Positions 1-9,171 of a DNA stretch of 64,000 nt are shown here, piece by piece; position 1 is the stretch's first letter; each line of letters begins with the position of its first letter. This stretch comes from Aggregatibacter aphrophilus ATCC 33389 (GTDB lineage: Bacteria; Pseudomonadota; Gammaproteobacteria; Enterobacterales; Pasteurellaceae), in the NCBI RefSeq assembly GCF_900636915.1, contig NZ_LR134327.1, positions 558,001 through 622,000 on the forward strand, written 5' to 3'. A program made the translations under genes and the position numbers. The notes beneath the pieces were generated by a model. That model had not been told where the DNA came from. It was given only the letters and a program-made list of their open reading frames with translations, and made no database searches.

Positions 1-914
<914 letters not shown>

Positions 915-1050
915 CAAAAAGTTTAATCGCTCAATACTGCTGACTTAATTAATCTATCTATAAATAAACGAATCTTCGTAGCACTATTCAGTTCAATTTT
1001 AAAATTCTTTTAAAAACGAATCTTCAAGTGCCCACACAGTTTGTCTGATT

Positions 1051-1066
1051 GATTGTTAAAGAACAA
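1051..1066 (-). promoter_or_regulatory. rRNA leader boxA antitermination element
   Basis: The minus strand reads TTGTTCTTTAACAATC, close to the E. coli rrn boxA (TGCTCTTTAACA). It lies in the leader between the rRNA promoter and the 16S gene, where NusB/S10 antitermination complexes assemble in relatives. Confidence 0.75.
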
Positions 1067-1069
1067 AAA

Positions 1070-1106
1070 ACGACGCGCTGTTTAGTGCTTTACAACGGCG
1101 CGTCGT
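1070..1106 (-). repeat. Inverted repeat in the rRNA leader
   Basis: Nine-base arms ACGACGCGC (1070-1078) and GCGCGTCGT (1098-1106) are perfect complements around a 19-base loop. The hairpin lies just downstream of the rRNA start site and upstream of boxA. A leader hairpin is usual in rrn operons; no T-run follows it, so it is not a terminator. Confidence 0.6.
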
Positions 1107-1117
1107 TGTGGGGGCGT

Positions 1118-1145
1118 ATTATAGGCTTTTATCCAGACCTTGCAA
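1118..1145 (-). promoter_or_regulatory. rRNA operon promoter
   Basis: On the minus strand TTGCAA (1145-1140) and a perfect TATAAT (1123-1118) are separated by 16 bases. The discriminator that follows is GC-rich (ACGCCCCC), typical of promoters under stringent control. A-tracts upstream of the -35 (about 1146-1185) look like an UP element. Confidence 0.85.
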
Positions 1146-1226
1146 CCCCTTTTTGTGATTTTTTGCAAAATATTTTTCAATTGATTATTTTTTGTTAAAA
1201 CTAATGCTCTATTCAATAAAATTAGC

Positions 1227-1290
1227 ATAAAAAAGTGCAGTGAATTTTCGCGATGTTAAAAAACGTTCGGAAAATCTACCGCACTTTTAT
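1227..1290 (-). terminator. sucD terminator made of paired uptake sequences
   Basis: An exact USS (ACCGCACTT, 1279-1287) faces a one-mismatch copy (AAGTGCAGT). The arms ATAAAAAAGTGCAGTGAATTTT-like and its partner form an imperfect hairpin just after the sucD stop. It insulates the rRNA promoter from sucD transcription. Confidence 0.6.
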
Positions 1291-1294
1291 TTCT

Positions 1295-2173
1295 TTAAAA
1301 TGACTTATTCAATACTTCTCTCAATGCTGAGCCGATTTGTGCTAAACTTCTGACAGTTTTTACACTGGCAGCTTCAAGGGCTGCGAATTTCTCATCGGCA
1401 GTGCCTTTACCGCCACTAATGATAGCACCGGCGTGTCCCATACGCTTACCTTTAGGTGCGGTAACACCTGCGATGTAGCTTACAACAGGTTTGGTCACAT
1501 GCTCTTTAATGAACGCCGCCGCTTCTTCCTCTGCCGAACCGCCGATTTCACCAATCATCACAATCGCTTCGGTTTGCGGATCGTCTTGGAATAATTTCAA
1601 AATATCTACAAAACTAGAACCCGGAATTGGGTCACCGCCGATACCAACACATGTAGATTGACCAAAACCTTCATCTGTGGTTTGTTTCACCGCTTCATAA
1701 GTCAAGGTACCGGAACGGGAAACAATACCGATTTTACCTTTTTTATGAATATGGCCAGGCATAATACCGATTTTGCATTCTTCCGGTGTAATCACGCCAG
1801 GGCAGTTTGGTCCAATCATGCGTACACCGGTTTGATTTAAACGTTGTTTTACCACCAACATATCAAGAGTTGGGATGCCTTCAGTAATACAAACAATCAA
1901 TTTAATGCCTGCATCAATGGCTTCTAAAATGGCATCTTTACAACCGGGCGCTGGCACATAAATTACCGTTGCGGTGGCACCGGTAGCTTCTACCGCTTCG
2001 CGTACCGTATTGAAAACCGGTAAGCCTAAATGGGTTGTGCCGCCTTTATTTGGAGAAACGCCGCCAACTAATTTTGTGCCGTAAGCTAATGCCTGTTCGG
2101 AATGAAATGTGCCTTGACCACCGGTGAAACCTTGGCAAATGACCTTTGTATCTTTATTAATTAAAATTGACAT
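1295..2173 (-). CDS. sucD: Succinate-CoA ligase, alpha subunit
   Basis: SucD forms the CoA-binding half of succinyl-CoA synthetase, which makes succinate and a nucleoside triphosphate from succinyl-CoA in the TCA cycle. The 292-residue product has the Rossmann CoA-binding start ([14 protein letters not shown], residues 15-28), the conserved GPNCPGV (121-127) and the phospho-histidine motif GHAGAI with His247. Length matches the family (E. coli 289). The start has a clear AAGGAG seven bases upstream. It follows sucC by only 11 bases, so the two subunits are surely co-transcribed, and it is the last gene of the sucABCD cluster. Identity is secure; nothing is unusual in the sequence. Confidence 0.98.
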   Translation of the reverse strand: MSILINKDTKVICQGFTGGQGTFHSEQALAYGTKLVGGVSPNKGGTTHLGLPVFNTVREAVEATGATATVIYVPAPGCKDAILEAIDAGIKLIVCITEGIPTLDMLVVKQRLNQTGVRMIGPNCPGVITPEECKIGIMPGHIHKKGKIGIVSRSGTLTYEAVKQTTDEGFGQSTCVGIGGDPIPGSSFVDILKLFQDDPQTEAIVMIGEIGGSAEEEAAAFIKEHVTKPVVSYIAGVTAPKGKRMGHAGAIISGGKGTADEKFAALEAASVKTVRSLAQIGSALREVLNKSF

Positions 2174-2184
2174 TTTTTTACTCC

Positions 2185-3354
2185 TTACGCATGACCATTT
2201 GCCGCTTTCACAGACTCTACCGCTGCATCCGTTAAGGTTTGCGCCGCAATAATATTCAAACCGCTCTTCGCTAAAATTTCACGCCCTAATGGCGCGTTAT
2301 TACCTTCTAAACGCACCACAACCGGCACATTCACACCCACTTCATTTACTGCCGCGATAATCCCTTCTGCAATGAGATCACAACGCACGATACCGCCGAA
2401 AATATTGACGAGCACCGCTTTCACATTTTTATCGGAAAGAATGATTTTGAAGGCTTCTGCAACGCGTTCTTTGGTTGCGCCGCCGCCCACGTCCAAGAAG
2501 TTCGCCGGTTGGCCCCCTTCTAGCTTCACAATATCCATGGTGCCCATGGCAAGCCCCGCCCCGTTCACCATGCAACCGATATTGCCGTCTAATGCCACGT
2601 AGTTGAGTTGGAAACTTTCCGCTAAGGCTTCGCGAGGATCTTCTTGGCTTGGATCTTGCATTGCCGCTAAAGCCGGCTGACGATATAACGCATTGCTATC
2701 CACCACAATTTTGGCATCTAAACAAAGAAGATTGCCTTCTTTGGTAACCACAAGCGGATTCACTTCTAATAAGGACAAATCTCTTTCGACGAACATTTTT
2801 GCCATTTGGGTAAAAATATGGGCAAATTGTTTCACTTGATCGCCTTTTAAACCCAATTTAAACGCCAACTCACGACCTTGATACGGCATGCCGCCGGTCA
2901 GCGGGTCAATCGCCATTTTATGTAATAAGTGCGGTGTTTTTTCAGCGACTTCTTCAATGTTAATGCCACCTTCGGTGGACACCATGAAGACCACACGTTG
3001 CGATGCGCGATCCAATACGGCACCTAAGTACAACTCACGTTCAATTTGTGCTTTTTCCTCTACATAAATGCTATTTACCGGCTGACCATTGGCATCAGAT
3101 TGGAAAGTTACCAAGCGCTGTCCCAACCATTTATCAGCAAATTCTCTCACTTCCGCTTCATTGCGCACGAGTTTCACACCTCCCGCTTTGCCACGTCCTC
3201 CGGCATGCACTTGACATTTGATAACCCACCCGTCACCGTCCAGATGCTTAATGGCGTCTGCCGCTTCATCTGCTGTTGAACAAGCAATCCCTTTGCTGAC
3301 AGGCAATTGGTATTCGACAAAAAGTTGCTTACTTTGATATTCATGTAGATTCAT
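2185..3354 (-). CDS. sucC: Succinate-CoA ligase, beta subunit
   Basis: SucC is the nucleotide-binding ATP-grasp subunit that pairs with SucD. The protein begins [11 protein letters not shown], the canonical family start, and has 389 residues against 388 in E. coli. An upstream in-frame extension of 18 codons is open, but AAGGAT lies directly before 3354 and the extension has no family counterpart, so 3354 is chosen. Visible motifs are the lysine-rich [15 protein letters not shown]-grasp loop (about residues 45-56) and the glycine-rich GGGATKERV near residue 290. A terminator-like hairpin separates it from sucB, so sucCD may be expressed at a level different from sucAB. Confidence 0.97.
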   Translation of the reverse strand: MNLHEYQSKQLFVEYQLPVSKGIACSTADEAADAIKHLDGDGWVIKCQVHAGGRGKAGGVKLVRNEAEVREFADKWLGQRLVTFQSDANGQPVNSIYVEEKAQIERELYLGAVLDRASQRVVFMVSTEGGINIEEVAEKTPHLLHKMAIDPLTGGMPYQGRELAFKLGLKGDQVKQFAHIFTQMAKMFVERDLSLLEVNPLVVTKEGNLLCLDAKIVVDSNALYRQPALAAMQDPSQEDPREALAESFQLNYVALDGNIGCMVNGAGLAMGTMDIVKLEGGQPANFLDVGGGATKERVAEAFKIILSDKNVKAVLVNIFGGIVRCDLIAEGIIAAVNEVGVNVPVVVRLEGNNAPLGREILAKSGLNIIAAQTLTDAAVESVKAANGHA

Positions 3355-3411
3355 AAAAAAATCCTTGGTTAAATGCACTAATTTGCGTAATAACTTGTCT
3401 CGAGACAATAA

Positions 3412-3450
3412 AGAACCGCCTGTCTTACGAACAAGCGGTTCTTCTCTTTT
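3412..3450 (-). terminator. Hairpin between sucB and sucC
   Basis: The arms AGAACCGCCTGT (3412-3423) and ACAAGCGGTTCT (3431-3442) pair over 12 positions with one mismatch. A short imperfect T-run follows on the minus strand, so termination may be partial. This is one of the few gene-end hairpins here not built from AAGTGCGGT; its arm instead contains ACAAGCGGT. Confidence 0.55.
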
Positions 3451-4654
3451 AAATTTCTAACAATAATCTGGTTGGATCTTCCAACAATTCTTTGACTGTT
3501 ACCAAGAAACCCACAGATTCGCGGCCGTCAATTAAACGGTGATCATAGCTTAGCGCCAGGTACATCATTGGACGAATCACCACTTGGCCATCAATAGCCA
3601 CCGGACGATCTTTAATGGCGTGCATACCCAAAATCGCACTTTGCGGCGGGTTGATGATTGGCGTGGACATTAAGGAACCGAACACACCGCCATTGGTGAT
3701 CGTAAAATTACCGCCGGTTAAATCTTCCACGGTCAATTTGCCATCACGGCCTTTTTCTGCTAACGCCTTAATAGATTTTTCAATTTCCGCCATAGAAAGT
3801 TTGTCACAATCACGCAATACCGGCGTCACCAAACCACGAGGCGTAGAAACGGCAATACTTACGTCAAAATAGTTGTGATAAACCACGTCATCACCGTCAA
3901 TGGAGGCATTCACTTCCGGATAACGTTTTAAGGCTTCCACCACAGCTTTAATGTAGAAAGACATAAAACCCAAACGTACGCCATGTTGTTTTTCAAATTT
4001 TTCACCATATTGTTTACGCAAACTCATAATCGGTTGCATATCCACTTCATTGAATGTGGTTAACATGGCAGTGTTATTTTTGGCTTCCAACAAACGTTCT
4101 GCAATGCGTTTACGCAAACGGGTCATCGGCACGCGTTTTTCGCTGCGGGCAGCATAAGAGACGGTGCTGACGGTATTTTCTGCCGGTTTCACAGCAGCGG
4201 CACGTTTTGCAATAACCGCTTCGACGTCTTCACGGGTAATACGACCGCCCACGCCGGTCCCTTTCACCTCAGTGGCTTGTACATCATGTTCCGCCAACAA
4301 ACGGCGAACTCCCGGGCTTAACACATCAGAGGTATGAGGTTCATCCGGCACTTCGGTACGACGATCCGCCGGGGTCGGTTCTGCCATTTTTTCCATTGCT
4401 GCAGCAGCTGCTGAAACAGAATCCTCCAACGTACCGAGCAATTGTTTGCTCACGACAGTAGCACCCTCACCTTGCAAAATTTCGGTAATAATGCCATCCG
4501 CTTGCGCCGGGACTTCAAGCACCACTTTGTCGGTTTCAATTTCCACAATCACTTCATCACGTTTCACCGCATCCCCTGCTTTTTTATGCCAAGTGGCAAC
4601 GGTGGCATCGGCAACTGACTCGGGCAAATCCGGCACGAGAATTTCAATAGTCAT
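3449..4654 (-). CDS. sucB: 2-oxoglutarate dehydrogenase E2, dihydrolipoyl succinyltransferase
   Basis: SucB is the core E2 of the 2-oxoglutarate dehydrogenase complex and passes the succinyl group from lipoate to CoA. The 401-residue protein has one lipoyl domain (residues 1-76, with lipoyl Lys43 in [11 protein letters not shown]), an alanine/proline-rich linker, a peripheral-subunit-binding domain (about 112-146, [13 protein letters not shown]) and a catalytic acyltransferase domain ending with [11 protein letters not shown], where His372 and Asp376 are the catalytic pair. The length matches E. coli (405). AAGGAA precedes the start. It lies 131 bases after sucA, and a paired-USS hairpin occupies that gap. 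Confidence 0.97.
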   Translation of the reverse strand: MTIEILVPDLPESVADATVATWHKKAGDAVKRDEVIVEIETDKVVLEVPAQADGIITEILQGEGATVVSKQLLGTLEDSVSAAAAAMEKMAEPTPADRRTEVPDEPHTSDVLSPGVRRLLAEHDVQATEVKGTGVGGRITREDVEAVIAKRAAAVKPAENTVSTVSYAARSEKRVPMTRLRKRIAERLLEAKNNTAMLTTFNEVDMQPIMSLRKQYGEKFEKQHGVRLGFMSFYIKAVVEALKRYPEVNASIDGDDVVYHNYFDVSIAVSTPRGLVTPVLRDCDKLSMAEIEKSIKALAEKGRDGKLTVEDLTGGNFTITNGGVFGSLMSTPIINPPQSAILGMHAIKDRPVAIDGQVVIRPMMYLALSYDHRLIDGRESVGFLVTVKELLEDPTRLLLEI

Positions 4655-4706
4655 GATTTTATTCCTTTTTTGTATTCATTTCGCTAAGTATCAATTTATT
4701 GCACTT

Positions 4707-4771
4707 AAAGTGCGGTCGTTTTTCAAGACGTTTTTTAACGGAAAAAACAGTTTCAAAATCCACCGCACTTT
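4707..4771 (-). terminator. Paired-USS hairpin between sucA and sucB
   Basis: AAAGTGCGGT (4707-4716) and ACCGCACTTT (4762-4771) are exact complements with a 45-base spacer that can fold further. The T-run on the minus strand is weak, so it may reduce rather than block transcription from sucA into sucB. Confidence 0.4.
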
Positions 4772-4785
4772 ACGTCATTTCGTTA

Positions 4786-7590
4786 TTAAAGCGTTAAGGC
4801 ATCTTCCACCAATTGCTGTTGCTGTTTAGTATGCAAAGACAAATAACCCACCGCAGGTGACGCAGATGCCGGACGGCCGGCGTAAGTTAATTTTGCTTTT
4901 GTCGGAATCACCGCTTCAAAGTTATGTTTGCTACTATACCAAGCACCTTGATTTAACGGTTCTTCTTGGCACCACACCACATCTTTTACATAAGCATATG
5001 GGGCAAGCACCGCTTTGACGTCTTCGTGTGGGAACGGATAAAGTTGTTCAATACGAATAATAGCGACATTGGTTTGCCCGTTTTTACGGCGTTGTTCCAA
5101 TAAATCGTAATATACCTTACCAGCACACATCACGACACGTTTCACTTTTTTCGGATCAAGTTCATCAATTTCACCGATAACCGTTTGGAATGTTCCGTTG
5201 ACTAATTCTTCCATACTAGACACTGCTAACGGATGACGCAATAAGGATTTCGGCGAGATACCAATTAATGGACGACGCATTTTACGAATGGCTTGGCGAC
5301 GTAACATATGATAAACCTGAGCCGGCGTGGACGGAATGCACACCTGCATATTTTGCTCCGCGCAAAGTTGTAAATAACGTTCCAAACGGGCGGAAGAGTG
5401 TTCCGGCCCTTGTCCTTCATAGCCGTGCGGAAGCAACATGACCAAGCCGCACATTCTTCCCCACTTTTGTTCTCCTGAACTGATAAATTGGTCAATGACG
5501 ATTTGAGCACCGTTGGCGAAATCGCCGAATTGCGCTTCCCAAATGGTAAGGGTTTTCGGATCCGTTGTGGCATAACCATATTCAAAAGCCAACACGCCTT
5601 CTTCCGTCAATACGGAATCCCATACTTCAAAGCGACCTTGATTGGCGTGCAATTGGGTTAATGGCACATAGCCGGTACCGTCTTTTTGGTTATGCACTAC
5701 AGCATGACGATGGAAAAATGTGCCTCGACCCGCGTCTTCACCAGATAAACGCACATGAGTGCCTTCATCTAATAAGCTAGCATATGCCATAGTTTCGGCC
5801 ATTCCCCAGTCTAATGGTTTCTTGCCTTTGGCCATTTCCATACGATCCGCATAGATTTTTTCGACACGCGGATGCGGCTGCACATAATCAGGATATTGAG
5901 ACACCCGTTTTGCCAACGTTTTAAAACGCTTAATTGGGAAATGGCTTTCATATGGTGTTGTCCAATCGTAGTTAAGATATTGCAACCAATCCACTTTTGC
6001 CATATCCATTGGGCGCCATTCCGGCACAACACATTCACCGTTATCTAAAGCATCACGGTACAAATTGGAGATTTCAGTGGCATCTTCTTCAGTAATCACG
6101 CCTTCTTGAATTAAACGATTGGCGTACACCTTCGGCGGAGTCGGGTGTTTTTTGATAATGCCATACATCATCGGCTGGGTAGCTAATGGTTCATCAGCTT
6201 CGTTGTGGCCATGACGACGATAAGAAATTAAATCAATGAAAATATCCCGTTTAAAGACAGCACGATATTCCACCGCCATTCGGGCGGCAAACGCAACTGC
6301 CTCCGGATCATCGCCGTTCACGTGAATAATTGGCGCTTGAATCATTTTCGCAATGTCAGTACAAAATTCGGTAGAACGGGTATCGTTCGGGTTAGAGGTA
6401 GTGAAACCAATTTGGTTGTTGATCACAATACGAATCGTACCGCCCACCTTATAACCGCGAGCATTGGACATATTCAGTGTTTCTTGCACGATACCCTGAC
6501 CGGTTACCGCAGAATCGCCATGTACGGTAATTGCTAACACTTTGTTATGTTCTTTATCTTGTTTACGGGTTTGTCTTGCACGTACGGAACCAATAACGAC
6601 CGGGCTCACAATTTCCAAGTGAGACGGGTTAAAAGCAAGTGTCAGATGCACTTTTTTATTATCTACCGCAAAATCGGAGGAGAAACCTTGGTGATATTTC
6701 ACATCGCCGGTGCGCTTGTTATCAGCATGTTTACCGGCAAACTCATCAAATAATTCACTCGGACGTTTACCGAAGACGTTGACTAACATATTTAGACGAC
6801 CACGATGTGCCATCCCCAACACCACATCGTCCATACCGTTACGGCTGGCGTGGCGGATGATCTCTTTCATCATCGGAATAAACGCATCGCTTCCTTCCAA
6901 AGAGAAACGCTTGGCTCCCGGGAATTTCGCTCCTAAATAACGCTCTAAACCGTCGGCCGCCGTTAATTCTTTCAGCAAATTGATTTTTTCGTCTTTACTG
7001 AAAAGCGGCTGTTCAATCCATTTTTCTTGTTTGCTTTGCAACCAATTACGCTGTTCCATATCATGAATGTGCATAAACTCGAGGCCAATGTTGCCACAAT
7101 AGGTTGCTTTCAAATCGCGGGCTAAATCACGCAGTTTCATGCTTTCTTTGCCATAAACGGCATAGTCAATATTGAAACTTTCATCCAAATCGGCGTCGGT
7201 TAATCCATGTTGGTGATAATCTAATTCAGGCACCGAGGAAGTTTTCCAACGGTAATAATTGAGGGGGTCAAGTGTGGCTTCAATGTAGCCACGAGAACGG
7301 TATGCGTTAATAAACTGTAAAACTTTGACTAATTTCGCACTCGCTTCCGGGTCAATCACGGTAACACTCTGTCCATGATTTTCTCGCGCTAAACGACGGA
7401 AATAATCGCGTACTGTCGAATGGGGTTGCTCAGGTGCGGTGGATTTTGGCAACGTTTCGAAAATCGCCTGCCAACTGGCATCCACGCTTTTCGGGTCTTC
7501 AAGATAGCGTTCATAAAGATCCTCAATATAAGACTGATTCGCTCCACCTAATGCACTAGAGGTGAGCAATTCCTGTAAAGAATGCTGCAT
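4786..7590 (-). CDS. sucA: 2-oxoglutarate dehydrogenase E1
   Basis: SucA is the thiamine-diphosphate-dependent E1 that decarboxylates 2-oxoglutarate and succinylates the lipoyl group of SucB. The 934-residue protein starts MQHSLQELLTSSALGG like the E. coli enzyme (933). A GTG three codons upstream is open, but AAGGTGG lies five bases before 7590, which fixes the ATG. The thiamine-diphosphate region VNGDDPEAVAFAARMA and the family signature YRRHGHNEADEP are visible near residues 415-460. It is the first gene of sucABCD, and a promoter with a CRP-like site lies about 80 bases upstream. Confidence 0.98.
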   Translation of the reverse strand: MQHSLQELLTSSALGGANQSYIEDLYERYLEDPKSVDASWQAIFETLPKSTAPEQPHSTVRDYFRRLARENHGQSVTVIDPEASAKLVKVLQFINAYRSRGYIEATLDPLNYYRWKTSSVPELDYHQHGLTDADLDESFNIDYAVYGKESMKLRDLARDLKATYCGNIGLEFMHIHDMEQRNWLQSKQEKWIEQPLFSKDEKINLLKELTAADGLERYLGAKFPGAKRFSLEGSDAFIPMMKEIIRHASRNGMDDVVLGMAHRGRLNMLVNVFGKRPSELFDEFAGKHADNKRTGDVKYHQGFSSDFAVDNKKVHLTLAFNPSHLEIVSPVVIGSVRARQTRKQDKEHNKVLAITVHGDSAVTGQGIVQETLNMSNARGYKVGGTIRIVINNQIGFTTSNPNDTRSTEFCTDIAKMIQAPIIHVNGDDPEAVAFAARMAVEYRAVFKRDIFIDLISYRRHGHNEADEPLATQPMMYGIIKKHPTPPKVYANRLIQEGVITEEDATEISNLYRDALDNGECVVPEWRPMDMAKVDWLQYLNYDWTTPYESHFPIKRFKTLAKRVSQYPDYVQPHPRVEKIYADRMEMAKGKKPLDWGMAETMAYASLLDEGTHVRLSGEDAGRGTFFHRHAVVHNQKDGTGYVPLTQLHANQGRFEVWDSVLTEEGVLAFEYGYATTDPKTLTIWEAQFGDFANGAQIVIDQFISSGEQKWGRMCGLVMLLPHGYEGQGPEHSSARLERYLQLCAEQNMQVCIPSTPAQVYHMLRRQAIRKMRRPLIGISPKSLLRHPLAVSSMEELVNGTFQTVIGEIDELDPKKVKRVVMCAGKVYYDLLEQRRKNGQTNVAIIRIEQLYPFPHEDVKAVLAPYAYVKDVVWCQEEPLNQGAWYSSKHNFEAVIPTKAKLTYAGRPASASPAVGYLSLHTKQQQQLVEDALTL

Positions 7591-7645
7591 ACATACCACC
7601 TTTAAATTAATACGCTAACAAACAACGTGACGATAGATAAACATA

Positions 7646-7662
7646 GAAGAGTTCTACTCTTC
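7646..7662 (-). other. Small hairpin at the 5' end of the sucA leader
   Basis: GAAGAGT (7646-7652) and ACTCTTC (7656-7662) are perfect complements around a three-base loop. If transcription starts near 7668, as the -10 suggests, this hairpin begins about six bases into the mRNA. Such 5' hairpins can protect transcripts from decay; that role is inferred. Confidence 0.4.
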
Positions 7663-7674
7663 AGAGAGGGACAC

Positions 7675-7717
7675 ATTATGCCTGAGAAATAAAATCCATA
7701 CTGTGATCCAGATTTGA
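7675..7717 (-). promoter_or_regulatory. sucA promoter with candidate CRP site
   Basis: The minus strand has CATAAT (7680-7675) as a -10. A CRP-like site TGTGATCCAGATTTGA (7702-7717 on the plus strand) has one perfect half (TGTGA) and one degenerate half. Its centre, 7709.5, is 41.5 bases from the predicted start at 7668, the class II CRP position. No good -35 is present, as expected for an activator-dependent promoter. Confidence 0.4.
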
Positions 7718-7758
7718 ATTTTTACAAAAAAATAACTTTTTATCTCCTTTTTGGCTAC

Positions 7759-7819
7759 AAGTGCAGTGAACAAACGCGATGTTATAATGGAAAAAATGCC
7801 GTATTTTTTCACCGCACTT
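7759..7819 (-). terminator. gloC terminator, paired USS
   Basis: Arms AAGTGCAGTGAA (7759-7770) and TTCACCGCACTT (7808-7819) pair over 12 bases with one mismatch. The left arm carries a USS with one base changed. It lies just after the gloC stop. Confidence 0.55.
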
Positions 7820-7835
7820 CATTTGTAAAAAACAA

Positions 7836-8474
7836 TTACTCCGCTTTTACATAAGGATTTGTTTGCTTTTCGGTGCCAATCGTAGTGTAAGGGCCATGAC
7901 CGGCAACAATAATCATATCATCCCCCAAGGGATATAACTTTTCACGAATAGACGCAATAATCTCTTCATAGCTTCCGCCAGGAAAATCCGTACGACCAAT
8001 GCCGCTTTTGAATAATACATCACCGGTAAAAGCGATGCGTTTTTGATGCTCGATAAAACCGATATGACCAGGCGTATGGCCCGGCAAATGTAACACTTCA
8101 AAGGTAAAATCGCCTATCGTTAACACTTCCCCTTCCTGATCCAACCAACGATCAGGTTCAAAAGCAGCCACTTCAAATAAGGTACCGAACTTTTCCGATT
8201 GTTGCGGCAGGCTTTTAAACCAATAATCGTCTTTGGAATTTGAACCTAAAATTTGCACATTGAAATGCTGCTTCAACTTTTCTGCCGCGCTGACATGATC
8301 CAAATGACCGTGCGTAAGCAAGATCACCTGTAAATTCAATCCTAATTCTTCAATACGCTTAATGAGTTTATCGGCCTCGCCACCCGGATCAATAATAGCG
8401 GCATTGTTATTCTCATCCCAAATTAATGAGCAATTTTGCTGAAATGCCGTCACCGGAATAATTTCAATATTCAT
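7836..8474 (-). CDS. gloC: Metallo-beta-lactamase-fold hydrolase, glyoxalase II type (YcbL/GloC)
   Basis: This 212-residue protein is a metallo-beta-lactamase-fold thioesterase of the YcbL (GloC) group, which hydrolyses S-lactoylglutathione in vitro. The binuclear metal motif THGHLDH lies at residues 54-60; LPGHTPGH, the bridging aspartate in TGDVLF and AGHGPYT supply the other ligands. It lacks the C-terminal substrate domain of true GloB, which is encoded separately at 37154-37855. GGGAG precedes the start. The order ldtD-mepK-gloC matches E. coli ycbB-ycbK-ycbL, although a strong terminator separates mepK from this gene. The physiological substrate remains less certain than the fold. Confidence 0.9.
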   Translation of the reverse strand: MNIEIIPVTAFQQNCSLIWDENNNAAIIDPGGEADKLIKRIEELGLNLQVILLTHGHLDHVSAAEKLKQHFNVQILGSNSKDDYWFKSLPQQSEKFGTLFEVAAFEPDRWLDQEGEVLTIGDFTFEVLHLPGHTPGHIGFIEHQKRIAFTGDVLFKSGIGRTDFPGGSYEEIIASIREKLYPLGDDMIIVAGHGPYTTIGTEKQTNPYVKAE

Positions 8475-8497
8475 CGTCTCTCCCTGTTACCTTGTAT

Positions 8498-8523
8498 AAA
8501 AAAACCGCAACAAAGTGCGGTTT
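8498..8523 (-). terminator. mepK terminator
   Basis: Arms AAACCGCA (8502-8509) and TGCGGTTT (8516-8523) form an eight-base stem, and seven T residues follow on the minus strand. The right arm holds an exact USS, so one uptake signal doubles as half of the hairpin. Confidence 0.8.
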
Positions 8524-8540
8524 AAAATTTGGCTGTTTCG

Positions 8541-9101
8541 CTAGCTGCCATTCCATGTACGAACTGGACCTGTGTCCATATGAACAAAATTACTACGCGG
8601 GTAATACCCCACGCCACCATCTTGCAAAGATTCTACTGTATTACGCAATTTTGCTAATGGTACACCATCAATACGAAAATCAATGGCCTGACCACGAATA
8701 TGATAACTATTGCTTGCCACGCCACGACTACGACGATGCATTGCGGCATTACTGGCAGCGGAACGATATCCACAAATAATTTGAATTTCGGTATTGCGTA
8801 AACCTAATTGTTGTTGAACCCGATAGAATTTTGTAAACAGCTGCGGATCCATTTTATGTACCTGATTGGTACGTTTATCACGCAGAAAATGATCAAGAAG
8901 TCGTAACGTATTGACACTGAAGCCTCGCCCAAAGGCAAATTCAGCACTTAATTTTTCCCCGGTATTGATGTTACGGAAACTCAACATTCGTGGTCTTGGT
9001 GTTGAAACCGCAGCTAACACTGTATCAGGCAATAATGCTGCGCCCAACACAATTCCTCCTAGCGATAACCACTTACGACGGCCATGGTTAATATTACTCA
9101 T
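8541..9101 (-). CDS. mepK: Murein endopeptidase MepK (DUF882, M15-like), Tat-exported
   Basis: The protein belongs to the YcbK/DUF882 family. In E. coli MepK is a periplasmic endopeptidase that cuts the 3-3 (mDAP-mDAP) crosslinks of peptidoglycan. The 186-residue product has a twin-arginine signal (RRKWL at 8-12, then a hydrophobic run ending VLA). Zinc ligands typical of the LAS fold are visible: His134 in SYHIRGQAIDFRI, Asp141, and His174 in VHMDTGP. AGGAA precedes the start. It lies 70 bases after ldtD, the enzyme that makes 3-3 crosslinks, so maker and cutter of the same bond are neighbours, as in E. coli. Confidence 0.94.
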   Translation of the reverse strand: MSNINHGRRKWLSLGGIVLGAALLPDTVLAAVSTPRPRMLSFRNINTGEKLSAEFAFGRGFSVNTLRLLDHFLRDKRTNQVHKMDPQLFTKFYRVQQQLGLRNTEIQIICGYRSAASNAAMHRRSRGVASNSYHIRGQAIDFRIDGVPLAKLRNTVESLQDGGVGYYPRSNFVHMDTGPVRTWNGS

Positions 9102-9171
9102 CTTTTATTCCTAAATATTGTTACAAATCGTTGTTTTTGACTGATTCCGCCAAACTTAGTTCAACCCATAA

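Noticed and set aside
7836..8474. Metallo-beta-lactamase fold as an antibiotic-resistance enzyme
   Set aside because: The THGHLDH motif and synteny place it in the YcbL/GloC glyoxalase group.
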